DNA of 64,000 nucleotides from Maniola hyperantus (GCF_902806685.2 NC_048542.1:2464533-2528532); one strand, 5' to 3'. Shown: positions 10,697 through 22,407, counted from the first letter of the stretch. Notes: generated by a model from the sequence alone, not told the origin. Numbers and translations are program-made.

Positions 10697-12757
10697 CTAG
10701 TCTGAAGTATTCTGTATGACTATCAGAATAAATTCACGATCTGGTGCAATCAATATCTCGTGTCTCCTGCTTCTCACTCTCAGGAATGACAGCTCATTTG
10801 TGGAATCCTGAAAATTAGAATAACTTCAACAATGGTATTAATTACACTCTAAACTTATCTAAATAGGTCTCAATCTAGTGCTATACTTTTCCACAGGTAG
10901 CCTTATGAAAGGGATAGCAATATACAGGGTGTAACCAGAACGCTAGCAAAAACGAAGGCAGGTGATAGTACTGATGATAACTGATATACCACAAAACGCG
11001 CGATATTTTTTTAATCGGTACTCTTATTATAAATGCGAAAGTGTGTTTGTTTGTTGGTTTGTCCTTCAATCACGGTGCAACGGATTGACGTGATTTTTTA
11101 CATGGGTATAGATAAAGACAGGCTACTTTTTATCCCGGAAAATCAAAGAGTTCCTCCCACGGGATTTTTAAAAACCTAGGACGAGGTCGCGGGCATCAGC
11201 TAGTATCCTATATTTTGTAAAAGTTCACGATGCAAATAATACATCTGACTGTCAACGGTAAACCAACGTTGCGTAAGTAGGCCATTGGGAGTCATGCCAC
11301 ATCGTAGGTGGGGCATTGACCCCAGTTTTAAACGCTATACATTGCGGGTTTGTAAAATACTAAATCACTTAAACAACAAAATGAGGCAAATGGTTATTGG
11401 TATTGGATTGTGTTTAGGTAGTATAAATTTTTGCTAGCTTTCTGGTTACACCCCGTATCTAGATCCGTCATTAGTTAAGACTTAAGAGGCGTACAACATA
11501 ATTAGCCAAACTTAACTATAGGGTAAGGGTACCTGCCCACTGAAAGTGGAGTGATGTGTTTAGCAGACCAATCTGTTTATTGAGATACCTTTCACAGTAC
11601 CTAAATCAAACAGGTTTAACAAAAATATTGGGTTTAAATGAAAATGGATTGCTGGTTTATTCTGGATATTTTCATCTGCACCATCAGGTATTGAAGGCTT
11701 GAAGGACAGATTGTAAGTAAGTACCTTTTTATAAATATTTAAGTAATTTAATGTTGAAGTATGGGCAAAGGCTTTTACTGAGAAGAGCTATGGACCAGAA
11801 AAACTGATTTAAATCCAGATATAAGGTGTGCAAAAGAAAAGTTGATACATAAAAATTTATTGCATACTAGGTACCTGACCCACTCATGCTCCCGAATGTA
11901 TAAAGGCTGGTGCTTCTAATACCCACCTATCGCTATTTCAGTTTGACAAAAAAAAATAGAATGGATACAGTTTCTGACCTTTCACTTGACTCTTGCTCAG
12001 CAGTAAGTGTGAGTGATAAGTTGTTGTTACCCTATCTGTAGGATATGTATAGAACCATGCTCAGTTGGTTCGAATTTCTGAAGGTTCTTAGTGGGAGGTC
12101 AGATTATAAAGAAATCCTATAGAACTCAAGTTTCCAGATAAAGAATTTATATTTTATATGGTTAATTGTACAATTAAACTTAGTGCATCACATACACCTA
12201 GACCCAAAAAGACAAAACTAGCTATTAAAAGTACTTATAGGGCTTCCATTACATAGATATAGGTACATACCTACTGTATCAAATCTGTTAAGTAAAACCA
12301 GAAATGCATGTGAATTACTGAAGCTAGTGTTATGTAAAATAAATACAATAGCATTTGTAATCAATGTTTTTCCTAAATTATATTGTAATTGTAAATTACC
12401 ATTTCGCGTACTACATTCCTCGCTTTCTCTGTGAGCTGACCAATGAGACCCGCGTACAACACCGATGTAGCATTATCTAATGAACTTTTTATGGGAATGC
12501 CTGAAAGGAAACAATCACTTAATGTACCGACACTAAATAACTGTATTAACAAATAATTTATAGCCAAGTGAACTGTTTCCAAACCAATAAATAAAACATC
12601 GATCAAACCTTCATGGTTTACGATGACGACACCCATAACACCTTTGTGTGCTTGTATTCTTTTAATAGTTTCCTCGACTTCTGTTGCCTAAAACACGTAA
12701 TTATTAAACACAAGTTCACAGAAATCAACAAATTATGCCATTGTTACTGTTTACCAT
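10697..12757 (-). CDS. robl: Roadblock-type cytoplasmic dynein light chain
   Basis: Exons on the minus strand are 12757-12755 (the ATG alone), 12687-12609, 12500-12400 and 10807-10697, with TAG at 10699-10697. Phases agree and the product is 97 aa; the human family members are 96 aa. The protein is one Roadblock/LC7 domain: VEETIKRIQAHKGVMG, then GVVIVNHEGIPIKSSLDN, then a helix TEKARNVVREM, ending EFILIVIQNTSD. LC7 homodimers bind the dynein intermediate chain and take part in cargo attachment. The start is supported by an in-frame TAA shortly upstream of the ATG and by a GTAAAC donor immediately after it; the MA-EVEE order also matches the family. The gene is divergent from pcs. It is oddly frugal, with a start-codon-only first coding exon and a 1.6 kb last intron. 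Confidence 0.93.
11019..11204 (+). mobile_element. LEP1-like Helitron element
   Basis: It runs from TTATTATAAATGCGAAAGTGTG through TTTTTATCCCGGAAAATCAAAG to GTCGCGGGCATCAGCTAGT, the conserved start and end of this lepidopteran non-autonomous Helitron type. It lies in the last robl intron. No transposase or Rep/helicase is encoded. Confidence 0.85.
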
Positions 12758-13542
12758 CTCGTTATTTTATTTTCAAAAGTTTATGTGAAATTGTGAATCA
12801 CACTGCTGCCGTGCACTTGTGCACTTCTTTTTGGTTTTTTGACAATTGTCAACTGTCAACGTCATCAATTGACATTTTGGACATTTCAACTTCCAAGCAC
12901 AGACAATAAACTACAGAGAATTAAGGACAATTTTTACAGTTCCGTACAAAATTGGTAAAAATGGAACCCATGTGCGATTTAAAAATTAACATCAAACCCT
13001 CCCCCCGCCCCCTTATATCAAAGTTTGCCAATCGAAAAATCTGAAATAATTATCGTCAATAACTATACAGTATACATATATTATTACAGGAAAAGTAAAA
13101 CCAACGCTCTAACTAGTCAGCATAGTTCTTTTGATATTATCAATAAAACTCTACAAACAAAGTTTTGCAGTTCGTTATACAAAAGTGATTCGTTTTACTT
13201 CTGTAGTCTGTACTACGGAACCCTTGGTGCGCGAGTCTGACTCTTACTTGGCCAGTTTTTTATTTTTCCCTATGGTAGCACCAATTTTGAATCTATAAAA
13301 TATTGATATTTGTCACCTGTCACTTTGTTTTTACCATAGATGCCATAGATAAAACAATTAAGTTTTTGGTCTGGTCGCAAGTGGAAAAAAGCTATGCTTT
13401 GTGTTTAATTTTTACGCTTTTAAAATTCGCGTTTTAGCGATGGCGATACGATGTTCAGCTAAACAAAAGCAATAAAACTTAATTTATAGCTTTACTTTGA
13501 ATATAAATTTGGTTAAAATGTGTAACAACATTTGAGAGGACC
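12758..13542. promoter_or_regulatory. Shared upstream region between robl and pcs
   Basis: The two start codons point away from each other across 785 bp, so both promoters and 5' UTRs should lie here. No clear TATA box or initiator stood out. About 12935-13265 is occupied by a reversed repeat of the CGAGTC/GGCCGG family, so unique sequence is limited to roughly 180 bp on the robl side and 280 bp on the pcs side. Confidence 0.55.
12935..13265 (-). mobile_element. Repeat family G copy, reversed
   Basis: It ends in TACGGAACCCTTGGTGCGCGAGTCTGACTC..TTGGCCAG, the reverse of the GGCCAAGTGCGAGTC..GGGTTCCGTAC head seen at 46862 and 3140. The inner part is diverged, and the left edge is approximate. 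It is a short non-autonomous retroelement or an unclassified repeat. Confidence 0.6.
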
Positions 13543-16500
13543 ATGAGCGAAGGCGCCGCAGAATGTACGGAAAAGCTAGATCCCAGGGTCCAGGTAAAGA
13601 TAATAATCAATATAAAAGACATGCGATTCGAACAATTAGCTTTTTTATATGTATGCGGTTGTCATCGCGGATATTATGCTCGAACACGGCAGAACTATCC
13701 ACTACTTTTTACAGAAAACATGCTTTGTTAAAAAAAAACTAATTTGATTTTGTACCTAGACTTATTTACCGCTATTTGAATAGCCATCAACTATCACTAA
13801 AAACAACAATATTCTAAAACAAATCTTCGATAAGGATAACTTAAAAAGCTTCAGAAAAAAAATCTTTTTATTCAAAGTTTTTTTTTGTTACAATTTACAT
13901 AGCACTTTCTGAAAAAAAAATTATTATAAAACTAGCTTCTTCGTACCGCCTAACAGTCGATTCTTTTTCAGGATTTTTTTAAAATTTTTCTCTCCGTAAG
14001 AACCATCCCCATACTTCAAGAAATATTATGAAAAAAGAATTAGCGAAATCGGTTCAGTCTCTCGAGATTTGCGATTCAAGCAGAGCAACACATTCAGCGA
14101 TTCATTTTTATACATAGAGATAGAAAAAGTCATAATATCCTTCCTTGCTTGCTGCATTTACAAAGGACAAAATTCATGAACATAAATTAAAAATTTAGAT
14201 TTTGGAATTCTACAAACAAACGTTTATTAAAGCCGCGCGCCATAAAACAAAATTGAATTGAATTGAACTATGTAGTAGCTAATGTAAGTTTGTCAGTAAA
14301 ATTACTAATAAAAGATACTTAATTGGAATACATAGGTAATAATTTAATTTGTCTCACTTAGATTGAGCTAGAGCGCCTGAACACAGCAACAGATGAAATC
14401 AACCGCCTTGAAGTTGAACTGGATGAAGCCCGGCTTGCTTTCCGTCGGCTCCTGGCTGAGGGCCACCTGAGGATACAGCAGCTCACCAAGAAGCTTGGGA
14501 CAAGTGTGCACAAAGCACGGCCATATTATGAAGCTAGATTCAGGGCCAATATTGTAAGTAGATTTCTTTGATGCTTGAAAGAATAATTTAATAAGCTTGT
14601 ACTTTTTTTTAAATAGAGATAGTGAACAAGCGGGCCACCCAACGCTAAGTGATTACCGCCGCCCATGAACATTTGCAGCACCAGAGGAACCGCTGATGCT
14701 TTGCCGGCCTTTTAGGAATTTGTTGGTCCACTTCTTGAATAACCCCAAGTTGTAATCTAGTGGGAACACCGCCGATGGGAGTTGGTTCCACAGTTTGCAT
14801 GTGTGTGGAAAGAAGGATCTGGCACAGCGGACGGTTGAAGTGCACCAGACACCCAGGTGGTGAGGGTGAAATTCCTTACGGCGCGCGGTGCGGTTGTAGA
14901 AAAACTACTTACTTAAAATTTCACAAAACTAATATGGTAAGAAGTAGAGAAAATCAGTATGAATGTTTCTATCAAATAAATTCAATTTTTAAATAATGTA
15001 TATCATCATCATTAACCCATTTTTGGCTCTCTCCTTTCAGAGTCAGAGGAGTTTGGCCAAAGTCTACCACTGCCAAGTAGGAATTGACAGGCCTCACACA
15101 CTTTTGAGACCGTTATAGAAATCTCTCAGGCATGCAGGTATCCTCACGATGTTTTCCTTCACCGTTAAAGCAGTGATATTTAATTGCTTAAAATGCACAT
15201 AACTTGAAAATAATTAAAAGTGTGTGCCCGGGAAACTCGGCCCCCTGACTCTGAGGCCAACATTTTGTTCTAATTTCTCCAAAATTTTATTCTAGACCTC
15301 ACAAGAGCTTCATACAGCAAACCTCGCATACGACAAAGCGAACAGCGCCCACGCGGCGGCGCGAGAGATGGTCTACCTGGCAGAGCAAGGGCTGGCAAGA
15401 CTGGCCGAGGGCTCCGGTGGGCTCACGCTGGACCCTGCCTGGCAGGAGATGCTCAACCATGCCACACATCGCGTCAACCAGGTGAATACTGCAGCTCACT
15501 GCTTCATAAACCACACAGCATGTGACAAAAAAAAAATCAATTAATATATGCTCAGTTTATTGTTAGTTTTTAGTTTAGATATACCTATTAGATACAACAT
15601 TGTACATACTACTAGCAGTAATGAAAACAATAAAGCATATTTATTATTATTATTATATTTTTTCAGAAACTAGTGAATAACAAAGCATAGAAATATTCTG
15701 TATACTCCATTGTAGTATAAAGAAATCTCTACCGTGGTGGATGATGTATATACGTTAGTTTTAGTTGACTCGCTCGGCTCAAATCAGCTGGTGCATGCGG
15801 TCGTTCAACTCTGTGTTCAAACTTGCAGGATTTAAAAAATATTTTTTGGTCTAAAAATAAAAATGATCGAAATAGATTCTATTACTGATTCTCAACAAAC
15901 TACTTTCAGGTTTTGGGTATACTAAAACTAAAATTGTATATACTCTACCGCACATTAATCTTCAATTTGATTTTACTCCATAACTGTCACATTTATGCGC
16001 CAAGTACTGTCGTTTCTGTCGAGTGTTCCACGATTCACCACTTGTCTGGTTGCAAAGGCGGAGTCGGAGCGCGCGTCGGCCACGGTGACGCAGCGCTCGA
16101 AGGCGGCGGCGCACCGCGCGGCCGCCGCGCTCGTGCAGCAGCTACAAAACGGCCTCAAGCGACACATCACCAAGTCCAGGTCCGTTTTTTTACTTTATAG
16201 GCTTGCTCTTGACTACAATCATACCTAAGACCCATTACGCACAGTCTACTAGTCGCCCGGTGTCGTCGACGGTGACCGTGATAATCTGTAAGTTATATGA
16301 AACTCGTCGTGTGTATACGCACACGCAGTCTGCGCGACTTCGTGCGCTTACACGCGACTTCCATATAAATTACAGATTCTAAGAGTCGCCGGGCGACCAG
16401 TCGACCTTAATTGACCGACCTTATTCGACCGTAATGGGTCTAAAGGTAGGAGATGTGCAGCCTAGCCAGGTAAAGCACGCCTGCCTAAAAAGTGCCTCTT

Positions 16501-19500
16501 CACTTCTTCTTTTGAAGGTATCAATACTAAAGTTATCAATATTATACTACAGTCCACATGGATTGTGATTTAAACTGCTTCATGTTAAAGTATAGCAATA
16601 AAAGCAATACTGTATAATATGATATTCATTATCGCTGCATAATATACTGAACCCTTCGACCTGGCAGCATTTATAAAATAACTAACCGGCCGTAAGCGCA
16701 CGACGTAATTCATTACATGACAGCAGTAGGGCCATTGTCTAAAACCTGCATCAATCATTATTACAATCTCAATTGTTCTGATTGGCTGAATTTGTGCGAT
16801 TGTTGTTGCAACAATGCATTGTGGCCAATAGTGAGCGAGCATTAACCAATCAGAGATGATTGCGATGGTGACATTGTAGCTGTCAAACAACCGCGGTAGG
16901 GCCACCTGCGGGGCGATTGTCTAAAACCTGCATCAATCATTATTACAATCTCAATTGTTCCGATTGGCTGAATTAGTGCGATTCTTGTTGCAACAAGAAT
17001 CGCACAAATTCAGCCAATCAGAACCGCCCTGCTGGTCGATTTCGTAAAACCTGCATCAATCATTATTACAATCTCAATTGATGTGATTGGCTGAATTTGT
17101 GCGATTCTTGTTGCAACAATGCATTGTAGCCATTAGTGAGCGAGCGTCAACCAATTAGAGGTGATTGCGATCGTGACATTGTAGCTGTCATTCAACCGCA
17201 ATCGAGCAGCTGGTCTAAAGGCGGAAACAAAGTATGGGCTGTGTCCGTAAGCCGTGACTGATAGGTGTGCACACTGCACAGACGTTTGGGATGTGGCTTG
17301 CGAGATATTCCCCTGATGCCCAAGCACTCAAGGTTACGTCCACAACTTTACGTCTAACAGTTTGCACAGTTCAGTGTACTGTGTATTATCCAGTGGGCCT
17401 ACCGCGGTAGTTTGACAGCTACAGTGTGACGATCGCAATCACCTCCGATTGGTTGACGCTCGCTCTCTATTGGCTACAATGCATTGTTGCAAGAAGAATC
17501 GCACAAATTCAGCCAATCAGAACAATTGAGATTGTAATAATGATTGATGCAGGTTTTAGACAATCACCCTACAGATATCTTTAAGCCGCGGTTTACAGAT
17601 GCGTCTGTTAGTCTCGGCTTAGATTTGCTTCCGCCTTTATCCTGCCATAATGCAGCAAGATTTATAACAAAAAATCATTTTAAAATGCCATGTTGTGCTG
17701 CGCCCATCTGTAAGACGAGACAATCTAATATGAATAACTTCATGCAATGTCATATAACTACAATTTTTTCAACTGGCGTCCACAAATTCGTCAAACTTAA
17801 TTGTTAATTTTCTCATCTTCTAGTTTCTGCATATTTTCCCCTCATTTCTTAGTAGTGTAGTAGTAGAGCTTGTAATCTATCTAACATGTACATATCGTCC
17901 GCCGACTTCGCTTGTTTAGTTGCACTTATCTCTTTCAGGCACGCCGCCGCTCGCCGCATCACTTTTGGTAGATAATTTTTCTTTTATTAGTATTTATACT
18001 ATACTATTATTTTGCCTCTTTTGTAAATGACTAGAAATTTGCATGCTCGCTACCTCATTGTATTAAGAACATATTAAGAAACACATAAAGCTTAAAACAC
18101 AATCTACAACATATTTTGTTAAATAAGGAACTCTGAAGCATGAAACCCTAAAGCACACGACACCGCTTCACAGTGTGAATACCTATAGTATAAAGTATAC
18201 TATACAGTTCCTTGTTGACTGAGTGGAGTAAGATCTCTCGGGTGAACTTGTCCGTTTGTCTACCCATCTGTCAGAGCCTCATAACTTCTAAAGAATGAAT
18301 ATATAGATACTTCAAATACACAAATGATATGTAAATTAATATTCCCAACTAAAATTAGTCAAATATAAACAAAATTAATCCCTGCGAAAAAGAGAGAGAG
18401 AGAGAGAGATCGCCTGTAGTGTAATTTGTCCCTGCAATTTTTTTTTGACATAATTTGCTAACACAGAAAATTTAAACGAAGTAGGTCCGAATTCTTAGGA
18501 CATGAGGTCTTAGTGTGAATTTGTAATATTGGATAATGGATTACTAATTTTAGAAGCTGCGTAGGATATTAATATGTCCATTTCTTTCAGGCTTAATCTA
18601 ACCCAAACTTATTTTTCTCAACTAAGTATCATGCATGATGAAATTAACGCACTTTTGATATATGAAACTTGTAAATATTAACCCTCTTTGTAAGCTTTTT
18701 GGTCCTTCGAGCCGGATAAGGTGAAAGTATTTTTTTAGGCCGTACTTCGAGGAGAAGGCTCGTATAAACTCAGCGCTGGAAGCCCAAAAGGCTCGAATCC
18801 AAACCCTGGAGGAACAAGTATCTGATGCCAAGCAGAAATACTCGTCTGCTCTCAGGAACTTGGAGAGGATATCTGATGAAATACACCGACATCGGTCGAG
18901 AAGACAGTCTACTAGGAATGGTGAGCTATCTTCAAATAAATATAATTGCTTACTTTGCTCGAGTTTTAAAGGTCTACTGGTAAAGCCGTACCGCCAAGCG
19001 AATTAGCGTTCCGGTATAAGTCCCGCTAAGTGCTAATGCGCGTGGCTGCCATTTCAGTGACGTCAGCACTAGACTGAAGTTTCGAGCTGATGGTATATTT
19101 TTATTTCGGCTGACGTCAAAATGACGTTATTTCGATGCATGGTTCCAGCGCAATAGCAATTTGAGGGACTTATACTATGTTACATTGTGACCAATGTGAT
19201 ATGTTGCATCCTGTGCTATTTCGTTTGCGCCTAGTTTGTATCAAAAATCTTTTTTCATTTCATTTATTCATTTGCTGACTATTAGGTATAAAAGCAATTA
19301 TCTAAATATATAAAAGGAAAAGGTGACTGACTGACTGAATGACTGACTGACTGACTGACTGACTGACTGACTGACTGACTGACTGACTGACTGACTGACT
19401 GATCTATCAACGCACAGCTCAAACTACTGGACGGGTCGGGCTGAAATTTGGCATGCAGATAGTTATTATGATGTAGGCATCCGCTAAGAAAGGATTTTTA

Positions 19501-21759
19501 AAAATTCAACCCCTAAGAGGGTGAAACAGGGGTTTGAAATTTGAGTAGTCCACGCGGACGAAGTCGCGAGCATAAGCTAGTTGCTATTATAAAACTTGAT
19601 AATGCCTTTTTTGGTTGCGCGTACAAAAAACTTTATTTAAGCGTCAAAATAAATAAATTATTTTGGAATTACAGTTACACCTGTTTATTGATTTTAGATG
19701 TAGATCGTTCAACGATCACGGACACCGCGAGCGACTCCAACACTAGCGAGGCTCTAGAAGAGCTCTGTGCACATCACAACCATGAAAACGTGCGCGAGTG
19801 GTTGCGACGGGCTGACAGAAGCGATCCTGACACTTGGACCGAGATCGACCTGGACTATTCCAGTCCGGAGGAGGTGAGGTTTTCATCATGGGGAATGGGG
19901 ATTGTCCGGCTAGGCTTTGTAAAGTTTCGTTTCATTTCCATAATGAGTGAAGACAAACAGTATTTCAGAATATAATTTTCAATGCTGTTTTTGTCTTCCA
20001 GTGTTAATTTTGTAATATATTTCTCAGATAAGTTTCGAAAAATGCTCCCTTCGACCCCGATCAACCCCAGAAAAATCATCACCCCCAAGTCCCATGGAAA
20101 CCAAAGTATCAGCGGCTTCCCCGAGGCGCATCATCAGGACTGGAGACAGAAGCGCGGCCATACGAGCTGAACTAGAGAGAGGAAGACGACAGAGTCTGGA
20201 TGCCTTGCTTCATGACACAGGAGAAAAGGTCAAGGAGATGTTCCAGGGTAAGTTTATGACTTGAATAAAAGGATGCTGTTCCAGGGAAAGTTCTACTTGA
20301 TATCACAGCTTCAGAAACTTTAAAAAGTTGACAGCTGTGGTTTCAATTCAAACTATAGTTGCTACAACAGCAAATTCGTGAAAGCTTATCATCTTTTCCA
20401 AGATTATTCAACGTTTTAATGAAAAAAACCATCCTAATGCGATTCAGGCTCGCAGAGGATTCCGTACTACAGTCGTATTTTTTCGACATTTTGCACGATA
20501 ATTCTAAAACTAAGATGCATAAAAATAATTAAAAATCTGTTTTAGAATGCACAGGTGAAGACATTTCATATGATACCCCACTTGATATAGTTATCTGACT
20601 TCGAAAATTAATTATTAGTTCATGACCACAATTTTTTTTTTTTTGTGTGATGCAACCCTAATTTCACGGTTTCAGATTTTTTCCCTTTATGTCTGTTATA
20701 AGACCTGCCAAATTTCATGATTCTAAGTCAACGGGAAGTACCCTGTAGGCTTTGACAGACCGACAGACAAACAAAGTGATCCTATAAGGATTTCGTTTTT
20801 CCTTTTGAGGTACGGAACCCTAAAAAGGAATGAAACATTAATAAGTTTTCTACATGGTAACATGTATTTTGCCAGGTCTATCGCTGTTCGGCGAGCGGCG
20901 CGGCTCGGGCTCCGCCCCGCGGACGCCGCGGAGGTCTTCGCCCCGCTCTCGGAGGTCTCCTGCACCCGACGGCGCTTCATCTACGTCTGACGAGAGATAC
21001 TCTGATACTGACAGTTTAACGAGGTCAGTACTCTTGTAGTTGTCTAAGTACCTACCCACATTTTAAAATTTTAACAACAGTTCCCCTTTTAACGATCACA
21101 AAAAACCCAATTATATTGACAAAAAAATAGTCCTAGAGCTGAGAATTTCAAAAATTAAAATAGTTTTTATGACTGAATTTCATTTATGAAACACTAGCTT
21201 ATGCTCGCGTCTTTATCCACGTGAACTACATAAATTTCAAATCCCTATTTCACACCCTTAGGGGTTGAATTTTCAAAAATCCTTTCTTAGCGGATGCCTA
21301 CGTCATAATAGCTATCAGCATGCCAAATTTCAGCCCGATCCGTCCAGTAGTTTGAGTTGTGCGTTGATAGATCAGTCAGTCAGTCAGTCAATCAGCTTTT
21401 CCTTTTATATATTTAGATTGACAGACATAGCGTACAGCAAGACGGATGTGGGCCGCAACGCAGCAATGGATCGACGTGATGTTTTAGATGAATAATATGA
21501 TTATAGAACTAAAGAGTGTTATTGAGGCTTTTTTTGCCCTAGAAAACCAACATTTTAAAAACCAATATACCACACGAAGTAGCAAACATCATCTAGCTAT
21601 AAGATATAACGTATAAAAAATTGTTCCAGTATGGAAATGCTGACCGACGACCAGATAGCATCGCTGATGTTGGACGCGCAGCTGGAGGCCGTGTGTGAGC
21701 GTCTCGCCGGCGTCGTGCGCATACCGCGCTCCCCGCACTCGCCCGAAGCTCGATATTGA
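13543..21759 (+). CDS. pcs: SH3BP5 / parcas family protein (Rab11 guanine-nucleotide exchange factor family)
   Basis: The nine exons are 13543-13593, 14362-14553, 15296-15481, 16058-16179, 18739-18920, 19698-19873, 20028-20247, 20876-21023 and 21630-21759, with TGA at 21757-21759. Together they give 468 codons plus stop, and every junction is AG/GT with matching phase. Human SH3BP5 has 455 aa. Residues 18 to about 245 form the family's long coiled-coil fold (IELERLNTATDEINRLE; KSRPYFEEKARINS; ALRNLERISDEIHRHR), the part that in SH3BP5/REI-1 proteins catalyses nucleotide exchange on Rab11. In flies parcas is also known as a negative regulator of the Tec kinase Btk29A. Residues 245-468 are low-complexity and Ser/Arg/Pro-rich (PRTPRRSSPRSRRSP), followed by a conserved-looking MEMLTDDQIASLMLDAQLE segment. 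An in-frame TAA at 13504-13506 supports the start. Confidence 0.94.
13935..14130 (-). mobile_element. Helitron-like element (CGAACTTCGTACCGCC type), reversed
   Basis: It starts ACTAGCTTCTTCGTACCGCCTAACAGTCG and continues through CCGTAAGAACCATCCCCAT and GCGAAATCGGTTCAG to the TTCATTTTTATA end. The same element is seen forward at 40285-40475 and 44330-44515. It lies in pcs intron 1. Confidence 0.75.
14610..14910. repeat. Unclassified repeat fragment in pcs intron 2
   Basis: A GC-richer block within AT-rich intron, with broken frames on both strands. The plus strand reads GSWFHSLHVCGKKDLAQRTV around 14775-14835, reminiscent of 3' parts of lepidopteran non-LTR elements. The family is not certain. 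Confidence 0.4.
15001..15262 (-). mobile_element. SINE family S1, reversed copy
   Basis: It runs from ATCATCATCATTAACCC through CACACACTTTTGAGACCG and CCTTCACCGTTAAAGC to the degenerate promoter GTGCCCGGGAAACTCGG. It ends 34 bp before pcs exon 3. Confidence 0.75.
16216..16442. mobile_element. Palindromic MITE, single copy
   Basis: The ends pair as AGACCCATTACG and CGTAATGGGTCT, and the inner arms TCGCCCGG and CCGGGCGA also pair. It lies just inside pcs intron 4 and encodes nothing. Confidence 0.7.
16735..17570. repeat. Cluster of four family E elements in direct and inverted order
   Basis: The unit AAAACCTGCATCAATCATTATTACAATCTCAATTG..GATTGGCTGAATTTGTGCGATT..TTGTTGCAACAATGCATTG appears at about 16735-16890, 16915-17025 and 17042-17200 in one orientation and at 17405-17570 in the other. 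A 200 bp spacer (17200-17404) separates them. CCGCGGTAG motifs flank the array on both sides (near 16892 and 17402). Solitary copies lie at 28130-28265 and 40706-40860. The 106-codon frame on the minus strand here is repeat sequence. Confidence 0.8.
18390..18408. repeat. (GA)n microsatellite
   Basis: About nine AG units in pcs intron 4. Confidence 0.9.
19015..19175. mobile_element. Palindromic MITE, family D copy 1
   Basis: The ends are TATAAGTCCCGC and a reversed GGGACTTATA. The interior carries GCTAATGCGCGTGGCTGCCAT and a pair of TGACGTCA-like sites. It lies in pcs intron 5. Other copies are at 52190-52291 (shortened) and 59686-59841. Confidence 0.8.
19310..19582 (+). mobile_element. Helitron-like element with expanded GACT repeat
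   Basis: It runs from TATATAAAAGGAAAAGG through (GACT)n at 19324-19403, CAACGCACAGCTCAAACTAC and GGCATGCAGATAG to CGAAGTCGCGAGCATAAGCTAGT. The tetranucleotide has about 20 units here, against three or four in the other copies. Confidence 0.85.
20440..20825 (+). mobile_element. Repeat family G copy
   Basis: It runs from TTCCGTACTACAGTCGTATTTTT through GATAATTCTAAAACTAAGATGC and CTTGATATAGTTATC to CCTTTTGAGGTACGGAACCCTAAAAA. It lies immediately upstream of pcs exon 8. The closest relative in the window is at 46862-47295. Confidence 0.8.
21190..21425 (-). mobile_element. Helitron-like element (CAACGCACAGCTC type), reversed
   Basis: It starts CTAGCTTATGCTCGCGTC and passes through CACCCTTAGGGGTTGAATTTTC to the (CAGT)n stretch and the TTTTATATATTTAG end. 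It lies in the last pcs intron. Confidence 0.8.
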
Positions 21760-22005
21760 ACCTTAACGTCATATGTTTAAGGTACAATTCACTAGGAAGT
21801 TGTTTGAAGGTTGTTTTGGTCATCTGCAGCTAGATATTGAACCTTAACTGCTTATTTTTAAGGTAAAATTTACTATGAAAAAGTTTGAAAGTCATTTTAA
21901 TCAGTTGAACCTTTGGTTTTGGATATTGAACCTTAGATACTTATGTTTAAGGTACAATTTACTATGAAATTGTATGAAGATCGTTTTGGTAGTCTGAAGC
22001 TAGAT
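21747..22005. repeat. Three-unit tandem repeat starting in the last codons of pcs
   Basis: Units begin at 21747, 21828 and about 21917, with a partial start of a fourth near 21997. Each has the form AGCT-GATATTGAACCTTA...TTTAAGGTA-AATT-ACTA, followed by a GAAGTTGTTTGAAGG-like stretch. Spacing is 79-90 bp. Within every unit a CCTTA and a TAAGG arm can pair around an AT-rich loop. The pcs TGA (21757-21759) is part of unit 1; the rest is 3' UTR. Confidence 0.85.
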
Positions 22006-22009
22006 AATA

Positions 22010-22140
22010 ATAATAATTTTTACTTTTTTACTTGAATAAATATTTTTTATTCAAGTAAACTTTCACAAGTGCTTTCGAATCGTCGGATGCATCTACCACT
22101 GGTTCGGAATGCCTTTCCTACCGAGAAGAACCAGCAAGAA
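22010..22140 (-). mobile_element. Non-LTR retrotransposon 3' stub
   Basis: GAATAAATATTTTTTATTCAAGTAAAC, then CACAAGTGCTTTCGAATCGTC, ACCACTGGTTCGGAATGCC and ACCGAGAAGAACCAGCAAGAAACTCGGCGG match the reverse of 61555-61745. This is the 3' end of the same lepidopteran LINE family. It sits in the presumed pcs 3' UTR. Confidence 0.7.
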
Positions 22141-22407
22141 ACTCGGCGGTTGATTTTTCAAATATTTGATATACCATGCCATGCCATGTATAAAAAAGTG
22201 TGTGCAGTCCTGTGCGTTGCTGGAACGAGCTGCAGGTCAAATCCACGCTCTTTTATCATTTAGATAATCTTCAATTGTGTAATACGCTTTTTTTTCAGGA
22301 GCATACTTTTAATAGATTTTTTAAACTTGTGTAAAGGCAATTCCAAATTCCACGACCCCAGGCTCTTAATTTAAAAGAAAATTAACTGTAATATATAATC
22401 ATTAGGA

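Noticed and set aside
16585..16905. 106-codon minus-strand frame
   Set aside because: It falls on the family E repeat cluster and an adjoining intron.
19324..19403. CRISPR-like or functional array
   Set aside because: Pure tetranucleotide with no spacers, in a eukaryotic intron.
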